Shown here: one piece after another, positions 9,262-17,954 of the stretch | Numbering within the stretch: the stretch's first letter is position 1 | Layout of the letters: every line of letters begins with the position of its first letter | Assembly: GCA_003134045.1 (NCBI GenBank) | Contig: PLAH01000192.1 | Span: 897 to 56,099 of the forward strand | Length of the DNA: 55,203 nucleotides | Reading direction: 5' to 3' | From: Gammaproteobacteria bacterium | Lineage (GTDB): Bacteria > Pseudomonadota > Gammaproteobacteria > Steroidobacterales > Steroidobacteraceae | Program-made: the position numbers and the translations under genes | The notes under the pieces: model-generated | Told to the model about the DNA's origin: nothing | Databases searched by the model: none | What the model saw: the letters and a program-made list of their open reading frames with translations, nothing else

Positions 9262-10542
9262 TTACGCTTCGATGCCGACCGGAATGGCGTGGCCGGTGGC
9301 GGACAGCAACCGTTTCAACAGCGGGCCGGCCATCAGGGTCGTGGCCACTGCCATGATGACCAGCATGCTGAACACTTTCTGGGGTATGAGACCCAGATCG
9401 AAGCCGATGTTGATCACGATCAGCTCCATCAGCGCGCGCGTGTTCATCAGCGTGCCCAGGATCGACGACTCGTTGCGGCTGAATCCGCAGAGCCTTCCCA
9501 CGAAGTAGACCGGCACGATCTTGCTCGAGATGGCGGCGACGAGAAGAATGAGCAGCCACTGCCAGTCGGACGCGCTGGAGAGGCCGAGCACGTTGGTGCG
9601 CAGACCCGTGTAGGTGAAGAACACGGGCAAGAAGAACACGAGCACGAAGCGGCCGACCTGGCGGCGCCATGCGTCGACGAAGTCCTTGTTGGCGTGGAAC
9701 AGCACGCCGCCGGCGAACCCGCCGAAAATGGCGAAAATGCCGAGCTGGTAGGTACAGATGCCGAGCGCGAAAATCAGGCAGACGACGATGGCCATGAGAT
9801 TGGGATCGAGCTCTCCGTTCTGCGCCGGGTAGCGCCGCAGGAGGCGCGCCGACAGCGGCCGCAACACGAACCAGAGCAGCAGCACGAATAGCAGCAGTCC
9901 TCCCAGCTGAAAGGACAGGTGCCCGAGCGAGAACTTGGACGCTGCATACGCCGAGATCACCGACAGCAATATCCAGCCGATCACGTCGTTGACGGCAGCC
10001 GCGGAGATGGCGACCACGCCGACTTCGGTGTGCGTCAGTCCATATTGACGCAGGATGCGGCCGAGAATGGGCACGGCGGTGATCGCCATTCCCAACCCCA
10101 GGAATAGGCTGTAGCGGACGGGGTCGAGCGAGGGTGCCAGATCCGGGGCGGACACGTGCCCGAGGATCACGCCGACGCCCAAGGGAACGCTGACGGAAAC
10201 CGCGGTCACCGCGATGGTGGCGCGGCGATTGCGGCGCGTGGCCAGGTGCCCGAATTCGAAGTCCATGCCGATCTGAAACATCAGCAGAATCAAACCGATC
10301 TGGCTGATGATGGTGATGGGCGCCGAGGCATGCTGGCCGAACAGGGTGAGCGAGACCTGCGGGAAGAAATGGCCCATCAGGGAGGGGCCTAGCAACAAGC
10401 CGGCGAAGATCTCACCGATCACGCCGGGTTGGCCGAGCCTGCGAAATACGGTGTGCATGGAGCGTGCGGCGCCGACCATGACGATCAGCTGCAGCAATGT
10501 CATGAACAACAGATTTTCCGTCTGATTGACCGACGTATTCAT
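9262..10542 (-). CDS. CPA2 family cation/proton antiporter
   Basis: A 426-aa polytopic membrane protein with about 12 hydrophobic segments, starting at ATG 10542 with GGGGAG five bases upstream; TTG 10545 is an in-frame alternative. Typical family motifs are GEIFAGLLLGPSL near the N-terminus, the helix with FQIGMDFE, and AAVNDVIGWILLS, where the ND pair corresponds to the conserved ion-binding site. No C-terminal TrkA-N domain is present, so it resembles the short KefB/NapA-like antiporters. It should exchange Na+ or K+ for H+. Its place within a glycosidase unit under a xylose-type operator is unusual and may counter the proton and cation load of sugar symport. That link is inference. Confidence 0.88.
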   Translation of the reverse strand: MNTSVNQTENLLFMTLLQLIVMVGAARSMHTVFRRLGQPGVIGEIFAGLLLGPSLMGHFFPQVSLTLFGQHASAPITIISQIGLILLMFQIGMDFEFGHLATRRNRRATIAVTAVSVSVPLGVGVILGHVSAPDLAPSLDPVRYSLFLGLGMAITAVPILGRILRQYGLTHTEVGVVAISAAAVNDVIGWILLSVISAYAASKFSLGHLSFQLGGLLLFVLLLWFVLRPLSARLLRRYPAQNGELDPNLMAIVVCLIFALGICTYQLGIFAIFGGFAGGVLFHANKDFVDAWRRQVGRFVLVFFLPVFFTYTGLRTNVLGLSSASDWQWLLILLVAAISSKIVPVYFVGRLCGFSRNESSILGTLMNTRALMELIVINIGFDLGLIPQKVFSMLVIMAVATTLMAGPLLKRLLSATGHAIPVGIEA

Positions 10543-10576
10543 CAAGGCTCCCCATGCACTTGCGTTGTTTTGACAA

Positions 10577-10590
10577 TGGTAGCGCTAACA
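10577..10590. promoter_or_regulatory. LacI-type operator O2 (antiporter-GH1)
   Basis: Palindromic TGGTAGCGCTAACA, 35 bp upstream of the antiporter ATG at 10542. It identifies the antiporter-GH1 pair as part of the sugar regulon. Confidence 0.82.
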
Positions 10591-10814
10591 TAGGCTTACG
10601 GGAAGTGTGCCCCCATCGGAGCGACCGCCGCCGCGCGGTCCGCATCGTTATCGACACAGCCTCGTTCACGATGGTGCATCGATCCTAACGTACTGCCCGA
10701 TCGGGCGATCCACCATCAGCGCCTTCTACGCGGCGAGTGGCCGGCCAACCGGCCCGGTGCGGCGGCGACTGGCGGGTCAATTGGCCGGGTGGCGGGCGCC
10801 GGTTGGGCCTGGCA

Positions 10815-12848
10815 TTACCGAATCGGGATTTCGAACGGGACGGCCGGCAATCCGGACTTGTCGTACAGATTGCAGACCGGCGCGTCGCTCCAGCAGAAGC
10901 GCACGCGTGCGGCGGGTTGGTCGGCTGAATCCAGCAGCACGCGGTTCGATTCGACGGTGGCGTCGACGAAACGGCAGCTCGCTTGGTCGGCGGCGCAGAG
11001 TTCGAAGCCCGTCGGCCGTCGGGCGCTGTACGTGAGCAGCGGGCCCTCGGCATCGAATTCGACGATCACCTGCGCGCCGCGGCGGATGGCCTCGCGGGGA
11101 ATCGGGCCCGACGGGGAGAGTGGGTCACCGTAGATCAAGTGACGCGCGGCGCGCGCGAGACGGGCGCCGACCGCCTGTTTGTCGGGCGGATGCAACGCAT
11201 GGGCGTCGCCCACGTCGATCGTGACCGCGAGGGCGGCATGCGCATCGCCGGCGACCGCGCGGCGCTGTGCTTCGCGCAAGCTTGCCCAGGCGGAGAGCGT
11301 GGGTGCGCTCGACGGTACGCCGAACTGCGGCAGCTGGACGATCAGAAACGGCAGGTCGCTCGCGAACTTGCGGCGCCAATCGCGCATCAGCGCGGTCAAC
11401 AGGGCCTGATAGTGATCGGCCTCGCCGGTGTTGGACTCGCCTTGGTACCAGAGAACGCCGCGCAGACCGTAGGGCTCGATGGGCGCAATCATCGCATTGT
11501 AGATGCTGGTGAGTCCGGACACGGATTCCCACGGGGCGCGCGGCGGTGCGCCCATGCGCTCGGGCACGAAGCGATAGCGCCAGTGGTCGGCCAACGAGAC
11601 CGAGCCGCCGCCGGCAAGGTGCAATGCGAGATGATCGGGAGGGCCGTACATGCCGCCCGCATCCCAGAGGCTGGTGACGTTGATGACGATGGAGTTGTCG
11701 CCGGCCCGCAGGACGCCGCGCGGAATTTCATACGTGCGTTCGGTGCCATAGCCGAAGGTATTGCCGATGGGTTGGCCGTTCACCCAGGTTTCGTCCACCT
11801 CGTCGATCGCGCCGATCGACAGGGACGCGGCGGTCGCGGCCTGCGCGGCGGTGAGCATGACGGAGCGGCTGAACCAGACCATGCCATCGTGATTGGTGAG
11901 CTCGGCAACGCCCCAGGTCTTCCAGTCGCGCATGGGCAGCGGCATGTCGCGCCAATTCGCGTCGGCACCTTCGCTCCAGGGGGTCGACTCGTCCGTGGCG
12001 TTCGCGCTCCACCAGCGCTCCCACAGTTCGCCCAGCCGCTGATCGCCGGTGGCGGCGTCGAGGGCATAGGTGTGCAGCAGATCGAGGCGCTGCTCGTAGC
12101 CGCCGACCGAGCGCAGCGCGGCCTCGCTCATCCAGGGTTCGATGCGCGCTCCGCCCCAGGCCGAGTGGATCAATCCTAAGGGCACCGCAACGGTTTTCTG
12201 CAACTCGCGCGCGAAGTAGAAACAGGCTGCGGAAAAGTCGCGAACGGCTGCGGGGTCGGCGGCGGCCCAGCTCACCGGCGTTTGGAAATGCGCCAACGGG
12301 GTGGGGCTGGTCGCGTGCGCCACGGTCAGGAGGCGAATCGAGGGATTCGCGGCGTTGGCGATTTCGTGGGCGGCGTCGAGCGTGTTCGCGACGGGCAGCT
12401 CCATGTTCGACTGGCCGGAACAGAGGTACACATCGCCCAGCAAGATATCCGTTAGAACCCGGCTCGCGCCTGAACGTGTGCGCACGGTGAGCGAATAGGG
12501 GCCGCCCGCCGGCAGGGCGGGCAAATGGGTGCGCCAGTGACCGGCGGCATCTGCGCGTGCCTGTGCGGCGATGCCGTTGAACTCGATTGAAATGGGTTCG
12601 CCGGCATTCGCGTCGCCCCAGAGGGCGATCGGCCGGTCGCGTTGCAACACGGCGTGATCCTGAAACAGGTCGTTCAGTAGAGGAGCTGGCGCGGCGGCAA
12701 TGCCTTTGCCGGTTGTGGTTTCGGCCGTGGTTGTGGTGCCTGTGGCATTCGCGGGGGCTGTCGTGCCGCTGGTGGTCGCGGCGCCGGCGCTGCGTGCCGC
12801 GACGAGAGTGGCGAGCAAGAGGCCAGCGGCGGCTATGTTTCCGAGCAT
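10815..12848 (-). CDS. SASA family carbohydrate O-acetylesterase, exported
   Basis: A 677-aa SGNH-fold esterase of the sialate O-acetylesterase (SASA, DUF303) family. ATG 12848 opens a signal peptide (MLGNIAAAGLLLATLVAA); a frame-extending Met at 12980 lies on the operator and is not used. Motifs in order: LFQDHAVLQRDRPIALWG, block I LCSGQSNMELP with the nucleophile Ser, GLIHSAWGG, a beta-galactosidase-like jelly-roll insert (about 290-430), VLWYQGESN, and the catalytic pair DVGDAHALHPPDK (Asp...His). In a xylan locus the likely substrate is acetylated xylan or xylo-oligosaccharide, as for related acetyl xylan esterases. It is divergent from the aldose epimerase gene, with a shared operator between them. 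Confidence 0.88.
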   Translation of the reverse strand: MLGNIAAAGLLLATLVAARSAGAATTSGTTAPANATGTTTTAETTTGKGIAAAPAPLLNDLFQDHAVLQRDRPIALWGDANAGEPISIEFNGIAAQARADAAGHWRTHLPALPAGGPYSLTVRTRSGASRVLTDILLGDVYLCSGQSNMELPVANTLDAAHEIANAANPSIRLLTVAHATSPTPLAHFQTPVSWAAADPAAVRDFSAACFYFARELQKTVAVPLGLIHSAWGGARIEPWMSEAALRSVGGYEQRLDLLHTYALDAATGDQRLGELWERWWSANATDESTPWSEGADANWRDMPLPMRDWKTWGVAELTNHDGMVWFSRSVMLTAAQAATAASLSIGAIDEVDETWVNGQPIGNTFGYGTERTYEIPRGVLRAGDNSIVINVTSLWDAGGMYGPPDHLALHLAGGGSVSLADHWRYRFVPERMGAPPRAPWESVSGLTSIYNAMIAPIEPYGLRGVLWYQGESNTGEADHYQALLTALMRDWRRKFASDLPFLIVQLPQFGVPSSAPTLSAWASLREAQRRAVAGDAHAALAVTIDVGDAHALHPPDKQAVGARLARAARHLIYGDPLSPSGPIPREAIRRGAQVIVEFDAEGPLLTYSARRPTGFELCAADQASCRFVDATVESNRVLLDSADQPAARVRFCWSDAPVCNLYDKSGLPAVPFEIPIR

Positions 12849-12965
12849 CGATGACCAGCCTTTGAGTGTTCGACGATTTTTATTTAAATCATTTTCAGTG
12901 GCGGAGCGGCGCGCCGGTCCCAACGGCGTTGCCGGCCGGCCGACTAAAGGCCTGACTTGTATGGC

Positions 12966-12979
12966 TGGTAGCGCTATCA
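12966..12979. promoter_or_regulatory. LacI-type operator O3 (esterase / epimerase)
   Basis: TGGTAGCGCTATCA lies between the divergent esterase (ATG 12848) and epimerase (ATG 13016) genes, so one site may control both. Confidence 0.85.
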
Positions 12980-13015
12980 TAGCCGTTGGCCAGCCGCCTG
13001 GCGACGGAAATCAAG

Positions 13016-13921
13016 ATGAGCATGCACCACAACAAAGCGGCGATCGAAATTCTGACCCTGGCGAGCGGTGCGGACCGCTGCGACATCATTCCGGCGCTGG
13101 GCGGCAGCATCGGCAGCTGGACCGTCAACGGACAATCGATGCTGCGGCCGGCGAGCGTGGCCAGCATTGCGGCGGCGGATCCCTTCGGCGTGGCGAGCTT
13201 TCCGCTGGTGCCCTATTCCAATCGCATCGGCAACGGCCGCTTCGAATGGGACGGCAAGCAGATTGCATTGGCGCGAAATTTTTCCCCCGAACCGCACTCC
13301 ATTCACGGCGTCGGGTTCGAGCTGCCGTGGTCGGTGCAGTCACGCACCGCAGACAGCGTGGTGCTCGGCTTGCGCAATCGGCCGGGCGCGGCGTGGCCGT
13401 GGCCGTTCGAGGCGCAGCAGCGGTTCGCCCTCGCCGATGGGCAGCTGACGCTCGACCTGAGTGCCGTCAATCTCGCCGATCGGCCGGTGCCGTTGGCCTT
13501 CGGTCATCATCCCTACTTTCCGCGCGAGGGGGCGTATCTGCAGTTCCGGGCGCGGGGCGTGTGGCTGGTGGGCAATGATGGATTGCCAAGCCTGCTGGTC
13601 AAGCCGTTCGATAAATTCGATTATTCGACGTCGATGTCCGTGACGCGCGGCGACATCGATCATTGCTTCACCGGATGGGACGGTTCGGCGCGCATCGCGT
13701 GGCAGGGCCAACCGTTGGCGCTCGACATCAACGCGTCCCCGGAATTGCCGAATGCCGTGGTGTGCATCCGCAACGATCTGGACGGGTTCTGTTTCGAACC
13801 GGTGCCACATGTCAACGATGCGGTGAACCGGCCGGACCGCGCGTCCGGCATGCCGATCATCCAGCCGGGCGCGGCGTTTACGGCGAGCATTCGCTTTCGC
13901 GCGGTACCGCTTGCGGTCTAG
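13016..13921 (+). CDS. Aldose 1-epimerase (mutarotase)
   Basis: A 301-aa protein of the galactose mutarotase superfamily. Visible features: FPLVPYSNRIGNG (substrate loop), HSIHGVGFELPW with the first catalytic His, FGHHPYF with the second His, and the C-terminal CFEPVPHVNDA with the catalytic Glu. There is no signal peptide, so it is cytoplasmic. ATG 13016 has GGAA about nine bases upstream; TTG 12986 would extend it by 10 residues. It would interconvert alpha and beta anomers of the imported pentose or hexose before isomerisation. It is divergent from the esterase gene with an operator between them. Confidence 0.88.
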   Translation: MSMHHNKAAIEILTLASGADRCDIIPALGGSIGSWTVNGQSMLRPASVASIAAADPFGVASFPLVPYSNRIGNGRFEWDGKQIALARNFSPEPHSIHGVGFELPWSVQSRTADSVVLGLRNRPGAAWPWPFEAQQRFALADGQLTLDLSAVNLADRPVPLAFGHHPYFPREGAYLQFRARGVWLVGNDGLPSLLVKPFDKFDYSTSMSVTRGDIDHCFTGWDGSARIAWQGQPLALDINASPELPNAVVCIRNDLDGFCFEPVPHVNDAVNRPDRASGMPIIQPGAAFTASIRFRAVPLAV

Positions 13922-13948
13922 TACCGCGGGACGGCGAATGTGACCGGT

Positions 13949-14063
13949 TGCGCCAGGGTTCGAACCGGTCAACGACGTGATGCAAAGATCATGATGCCGA
14001 GGGCGAGCGCCTTGGCACCGTGAATTCGAACGGTTGCGGGCATGGCAACATTTGGGTGCCGAG
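13949..14063. repeat. Dispersed repeat copy A (possible IS-end remnant)
   Basis: It opens with a 25-bp stretch (13949-13973) that is identical to 17826-17850 and contains GGTTCGAACCGGTCAAC. It closes with GGTGCCGAG at 14055-14063, three bases before the stop of the regulator gene on the minus strand. Internally it has GGCACCGTGAATT (14014-14026), also seen at 32791-32803. There is no coding capacity. Confidence 0.6.
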
Positions 14064-14065
14064 AA

Positions 14066-15154
14066 CTAGCGGTTCGGCGGGCCTTCCGAATCGCGGCGGA
14101 CCAGGGTGAAATCGAGCAGGGTGTGTTTGCAGTCCTCTTCCCGGTGCTCGCGCCGTGCCTTGATTCGCTTCAGCAGCAGCAGCAGGGCGGAACGCGACAT
14201 CTCGGCGATGGGCTGGCGGATGGTGGTGAGCTCGGGCCAGATCGAGCGCGAAAATTCCGTGTCGTCGAAACCGCAGACCGTGAGGCCGCCGGGCACGTCC
14301 AAATGGTGGCGGTGCGCCACCGCCACGGTGGCCGCTCCCATGTCATCGTTGCTGGCGAAGATGGCGGTGGGCGGCTTGGCCACGCTCAGCAGTTGTTCGG
14401 CGGCTTTCAAGCCCGAGCGGTAGGTGAACAATCCCTGGCGTATGAGCGAGTTGTCGATGGGAATGCCGGCCTCGGTGAGCGCGGTCTTGTAGCCGGCGAG
14501 GCGTTGCGCGCTCGCGGTCTGATCGGGATTGCCGATGATGAAGCCGATGCGCCTGTGCCCCAGGGACAGAATATGACGCGTCATGGCCACCGCGGCTTTG
14601 TGGTCGTCGATGCGCACGGACAGATACCCTGCGCGCGGGCTGGCGCTCGCGACCGCGACCGCCAGTGCGCCGGCCTTGGTGATGACCGCGTGAATGCGTT
14701 TCGAGTCGCACAGCGGCGGCGGCAAAATGATCCCATCGACGCCGGTGGCCAACAACTCGCGAACTACCTTGTCCTCGTGCTGGTCGACATCGCACTTCTC
14801 CACGACCAGCTGTACGTGACTCAAGCGCGCCTGCTCGAGGGTGCCGACCAGGAACTCGCTCAAGAAGGCGGCGCTGGGATTGCTGTACAGCATGCCGATG
14901 CGCACCTGCTCGGCGCCGGCGAGCGTGCGGGCGGCCTGGTTGGGCGAGTACCGCAGCTTGGCAATGGCGGCTTGCACCGCCTCGCGCGTCTCCTGGCGCA
15001 CGTTGTCCTCGCCGTTGATGACGCGCGACACGGTCATCGGCGCAAAACCGGCGTACGCGGCGACGTCGGCGATGGTCGGCGCGCCTTGCTTGCCGTTCTT
15101 CGGCTTGCGGGTGCGCCGGGCGGTAACGCGTTTTTTGCCGGTGATGGTCGTCAT
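14066..15154 (-). CDS. LacI family transcriptional regulator of the xylan locus
   Basis: A 362-aa protein from ATG 15154, chosen as the last Met before the helix-turn-helix; ATG 15184 or 15208 would add a short AT-rich leader. A basic N-terminal tail precedes the LacI HTH (TIADVAAYAGFAPMTVSRVI at about 27-46), then the hinge helix (RYSPNQAARTLAG) and a periplasmic-binding-protein-like effector domain (IGMLYSNPSAAF, then GHRRIGFIIGNPD and TVCGFDDTEFSRSIWPELTTI). It lies at the centre of the regulon and is divergent from GH3, with operator O4 between them, so it could repress itself. It is the obvious candidate to bind the eight 14-bp palindromes; the effector may be xylose or a xylo-oligosaccharide (inference). 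Confidence 0.92.
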   Translation of the reverse strand: MTTITGKKRVTARRTRKPKNGKQGAPTIADVAAYAGFAPMTVSRVINGEDNVRQETREAVQAAIAKLRYSPNQAARTLAGAEQVRIGMLYSNPSAAFLSEFLVGTLEQARLSHVQLVVEKCDVDQHEDKVVRELLATGVDGIILPPPLCDSKRIHAVITKAGALAVAVASASPRAGYLSVRIDDHKAAVAMTRHILSLGHRRIGFIIGNPDQTASAQRLAGYKTALTEAGIPIDNSLIRQGLFTYRSGLKAAEQLLSVAKPPTAIFASNDDMGAATVAVAHRHHLDVPGGLTVCGFDDTEFSRSIWPELTTIRQPIAEMSRSALLLLLKRIKARREHREEDCKHTLLDFTLVRRDSEGPPNR

Positions 15155-15253
15155 TTCGACTGTCAGCTTACAATAGAAATTCATGGCATACGTATTTGTC
15201 CGCGGCATTGCCTCGGAGCAAATATGATTGACAAGGGCGGCGGCCTTCCATCA

Positions 15254-15267
15254 TGGTAGCGCTATCA
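15254..15267. promoter_or_regulatory. LacI-type operator O4 (regulator / GH3)
   Basis: TGGTAGCGCTATCA lies in the divergent region between the regulator (start 15154) and GH3 (start 15304). Confidence 0.85.
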
Positions 15268-15303
15268 CTATTTCAACAATGTTGGCAGCCGGGGAGTCGG
15301 ACG

Positions 15304-17679
15304 ATGAGCGCATTCACCATCATGCGGGTCGGGAGCGTGGCCTGTGTTCTCGGCATCGCCGTGTGCGCGGCGGCGGGGGCCGCGAGCAACCCGCTCTACA
15401 AGAACGCCGGGGCGCCGGTCGAGGCGCGGGTGGAGGACCTGCTGTCGCGCATGACTTTGGAGGAGAAAGTCGCGCAGATGCTCAGCATCTGGGACGACAA
15501 GGCGGAGGTGTTCGACGCCAAACTCGAGTTGGACCCGGAGAAGATGGTGCAGCACTTTCCGAACGGCATCGGCCAGTTCGCGCGGCCCTCCGATGCGACC
15601 GGCCCCAAGTCCCCGCGGGTGGTGCCGGGCCGCGATGTGCGCGGCACCGTCCGGCTCGTCAATGCATTGCAGCATTACGCGCTACAGCGCACCCGGCTCG
15701 GCATTCCCATCATGTTCCACGAAGAGGGCTTGCATGGCTACGCAGCCCTGGGCGCCACCAGTTTTCCGCAGGCCATCGCGTTGGCATCGAGCTTCGATCC
15801 TGCGCTGGTGCGCGAGGTCAATGCCGTGACGGCCCGCGAGATCCGCGCGCGCGGCGTCAGCCAGGCGTTGACGCCGGTGGTGGACGTGGCGCGCGACCCG
15901 CGCTGGGGGCGGATCGAGGAGACCTTCGGCGAAGATCCTTACCTGGTGGGCGAGATGGGCGTGGCGGCCGTCGAGGGGCTGCAGGGCGAGGGCAGGGCGC
16001 GCGATCTGAAGCCGGGCAAGGTGTTCGCGACGCTGAAGCACCTGACCGGGCACGGGCAGCCGGAGAGCGGCACCAATGTGGGGCCCGCGCCGTATGCGGA
16101 GCGGACGCTGCGCGAGTACTTCTTTCCGCCGTTCGAGAACGCGATCGCGCGCACGGGGGTCAGCGCCGTGATGCCGTCGTACAACGAGATCGACGGCGTG
16201 CCGAGCCACGCCAACGTGTGGCTGCTCGAGAAAGTGCTGCGCGGCGAATGGGGCTTCCGCGGCGCCGTGGTGAGCGACTACTACGCCATCGACGATCTCG
16301 TCGCCGTCCATCACATCGCGGCGGACCGCGCGGCGGCCGCCCGCCTCGCGCTCGAGGCGGGCGTCGACATCGATCTGCCGAGCGGCACCGCCTATGCCAC
16401 CTTGACCCAGCAAGTGCGCGACGGGCGGGTGCCGGAGGAGCGCATCGACGCGGCGGTGCGTCGGTTGCTGGCGCTCAAGTTTCGCGCCGGGTTGTTCGAG
16501 CATCCGTTCGCGGATGCCGGCGCGGCGGTGGCGCTCACCAATAACGCCGAGGCGCGGGCGCTCGCGTTGCGAGCCGCGCAGCGCACCCTCATCTTGCTGA
16601 AGAACGACGGCATGCTGCCGCTGCGCCTGCCGGCAGCGGGCAGCGCGGCACCGGTCATCGCCGTCATCGGACCGAACGCGGCGGTCGCGCGGCTCGGCGG
16701 CTACTATGGCCAGCCGCCCGTGACGGTGTCGATCCTGGACGGCATCCGGGCGAAGGTGGGGGCGCGCGCGACCATTGCTTTCGCGCCGGGCGTGCGCATC
16801 ACGGCGAACGACGATTGGTGGGCCGATGACGTGCAGCTGGCCGATCCGGCCGCGAATCGCCGGCTCATCGAGGAGGCGGTCGCGGTGGCGCGCGGCGCCG
16901 ATCAGATCGTGCTGGCCATCGGCGATACCGAGCAGACCAGCCGCGAGGGGTGGGCGAAGACGCACCTGGGCGACCGGACCTCGCTGGATCTGGTGGGCGA
17001 GCAGCAGGCGTTGTTCGATGCGCTGCATGCGCTCGGCAAGCCCATTACGGTGGTGCTCATCAACGGGCGGCCTGCCTCGACCGTGAAGATTGCCGAGCAG
17101 GCGAACGCGCTGCTGGAAGGCTGGTACGTGGGCGAGCAGGGCGGCAACGCGGTGGCGGACGTGCTGTTCGGCGACGTGAATCCGGGCGGCAAATTGCCAG
17201 TCACCATTCCGCGCAGCGTCGGGCAGCTGCCGTCGTTCTACGACGTCAAGCCCTCGGCGCGGCGCGGCTATCTCTTCGATACGGTGGCGCCGCTGTATCC
17301 CTTCGGGTGGGGCTTGAGCTACAGCACCTTCGAGGTGGGCGAGCCGCATTTGTCGAGCGAGCGCATCGGCCGCGACGGATCGGTGACGGTGAGCGTGTCG
17401 GTGCGCAACACCGGCTCGCGTGCCGGCGATGAGACGGTGCAGGTGTATGTGCATCAGCAGGTGGGGTCGGTGACGCGACCGATCAAGGCGTTGAAGGCGT
17501 TTCAGCGGGTGACGCTGGCGCTCAATGAATCGCGAACACTGTCCTTCGTGTTGTCGCGGGAGGCTTTCCAGATGTGGAACGTGGCGATGCAGCGGGTGGT
17601 GGAGCCGGGGGCCTTCGACATCATGGTGGGGGCGAATTCCGTGGACTTGAAGACGGCGGTGCTTACGATCGGCGAGTGA
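15304..17679 (+). CDS. GH3 beta-xylosidase/beta-glucosidase, exported
   Basis: A 791-aa family 3 glycosidase. ATG 15304 has GGGGAG eight bases upstream and opens a signal peptide (MRVGSVACVLGIAVCAAAGA). Domains in order: TIM barrel with RIEETFGEDPYLVGEMG and KHLTGHGQPESGTN, the nucleophile Asp325 in VVSDYYAID, the alpha/beta sandwich with KNDGMLPL and VIGPNAAVARLGGYYG, and a fibronectin III-like C-terminal domain (VSVSVRNTGSRAGDE, then VQVYVH). Substrate is probably xylo-oligosaccharide or gluco-oligosaccharide in the periplasm; the many xylose genes around it favour beta-xylosidase. It is preceded by operator O4. Confidence 0.92.
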   Translation: MSAFTIMRVGSVACVLGIAVCAAAGAASNPLYKNAGAPVEARVEDLLSRMTLEEKVAQMLSIWDDKAEVFDAKLELDPEKMVQHFPNGIGQFARPSDATGPKSPRVVPGRDVRGTVRLVNALQHYALQRTRLGIPIMFHEEGLHGYAALGATSFPQAIALASSFDPALVREVNAVTAREIRARGVSQALTPVVDVARDPRWGRIEETFGEDPYLVGEMGVAAVEGLQGEGRARDLKPGKVFATLKHLTGHGQPESGTNVGPAPYAERTLREYFFPPFENAIARTGVSAVMPSYNEIDGVPSHANVWLLEKVLRGEWGFRGAVVSDYYAIDDLVAVHHIAADRAAAARLALEAGVDIDLPSGTAYATLTQQVRDGRVPEERIDAAVRRLLALKFRAGLFEHPFADAGAAVALTNNAEARALALRAAQRTLILLKNDGMLPLRLPAAGSAAPVIAVIGPNAAVARLGGYYGQPPVTVSILDGIRAKVGARATIAFAPGVRITANDDWWADDVQLADPAANRRLIEEAVAVARGADQIVLAIGDTEQTSREGWAKTHLGDRTSLDLVGEQQALFDALHALGKPITVVLINGRPASTVKIAEQANALLEGWYVGEQGGNAVADVLFGDVNPGGKLPVTIPRSVGQLPSFYDVKPSARRGYLFDTVAPLYPFGWGLSYSTFEVGEPHLSSERIGRDGSVTVSVSVRNTGSRAGDETVQVYVHQQVGSVTRPIKALKAFQRVTLALNESRTLSFVLSREAFQMWNVAMQRVVEPGAFDIMVGANSVDLKTAVLTIGE

Positions 17680-17825
17680 GACGGTCGTCGCTGCGGGGAA
17701 CGGCCGCAGTTCGCCGGTTAGGGTGTCGCGCCGAGCGGCGAGTGAGAGGGTTGTTGCGGGACACTGGGAAGAGGAAACGGGGAACGCAAGAAGGCGAAAG
17801 GGGCGCGGTTCGCCGGTGATGAGGG

Positions 17826-17951
17826 TGCGCCAGGGTTCGAACCGGTCAACATGACGGTACCGACCGGTCGAAATTATGGCGCCGACCCGTCAGCATGACG
17901 GCGCCGATCGGTCAGCATCACCTTGCCGGTCGGTCGACATCAGGTGCCGAG
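17826..17951. repeat. Dispersed repeat copy B with internal tandem units
   Basis: It starts with the same 25 bp as 13949-13973 and ends with GGTGCCGAG (17943-17951), three bases before the xylose isomerase stop. Between these are three to four imperfect units of about 24-28 bp of the form CGGTCAnCATgacGgnGCCGA. Tandem units at an element end recall the multiple terminal repeats of IS21-family elements, but no transposase is present. Confidence 0.6.
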
Positions 17952-17954
17952 GCA

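Noticed and set aside
13951-13971. tRNA T-loop-like GGTTCGAACC
   Set aside because: No acceptor, D or anticodon arms around it; the sequence recurs at 17835 as part of a dispersed repeat.
15682-17454. Minus-strand open frame of about 590 codons opposite GH3
   Set aside because: Arg/His-rich antisense translation with no motif, while the plus strand has complete GH3 signatures.
17680-17825. Possible small gene after GH3
   Set aside because: Only a short Arg/Gly-rich frame overlapping the GH3 end and repeat; no ribosome site or protein-like composition.
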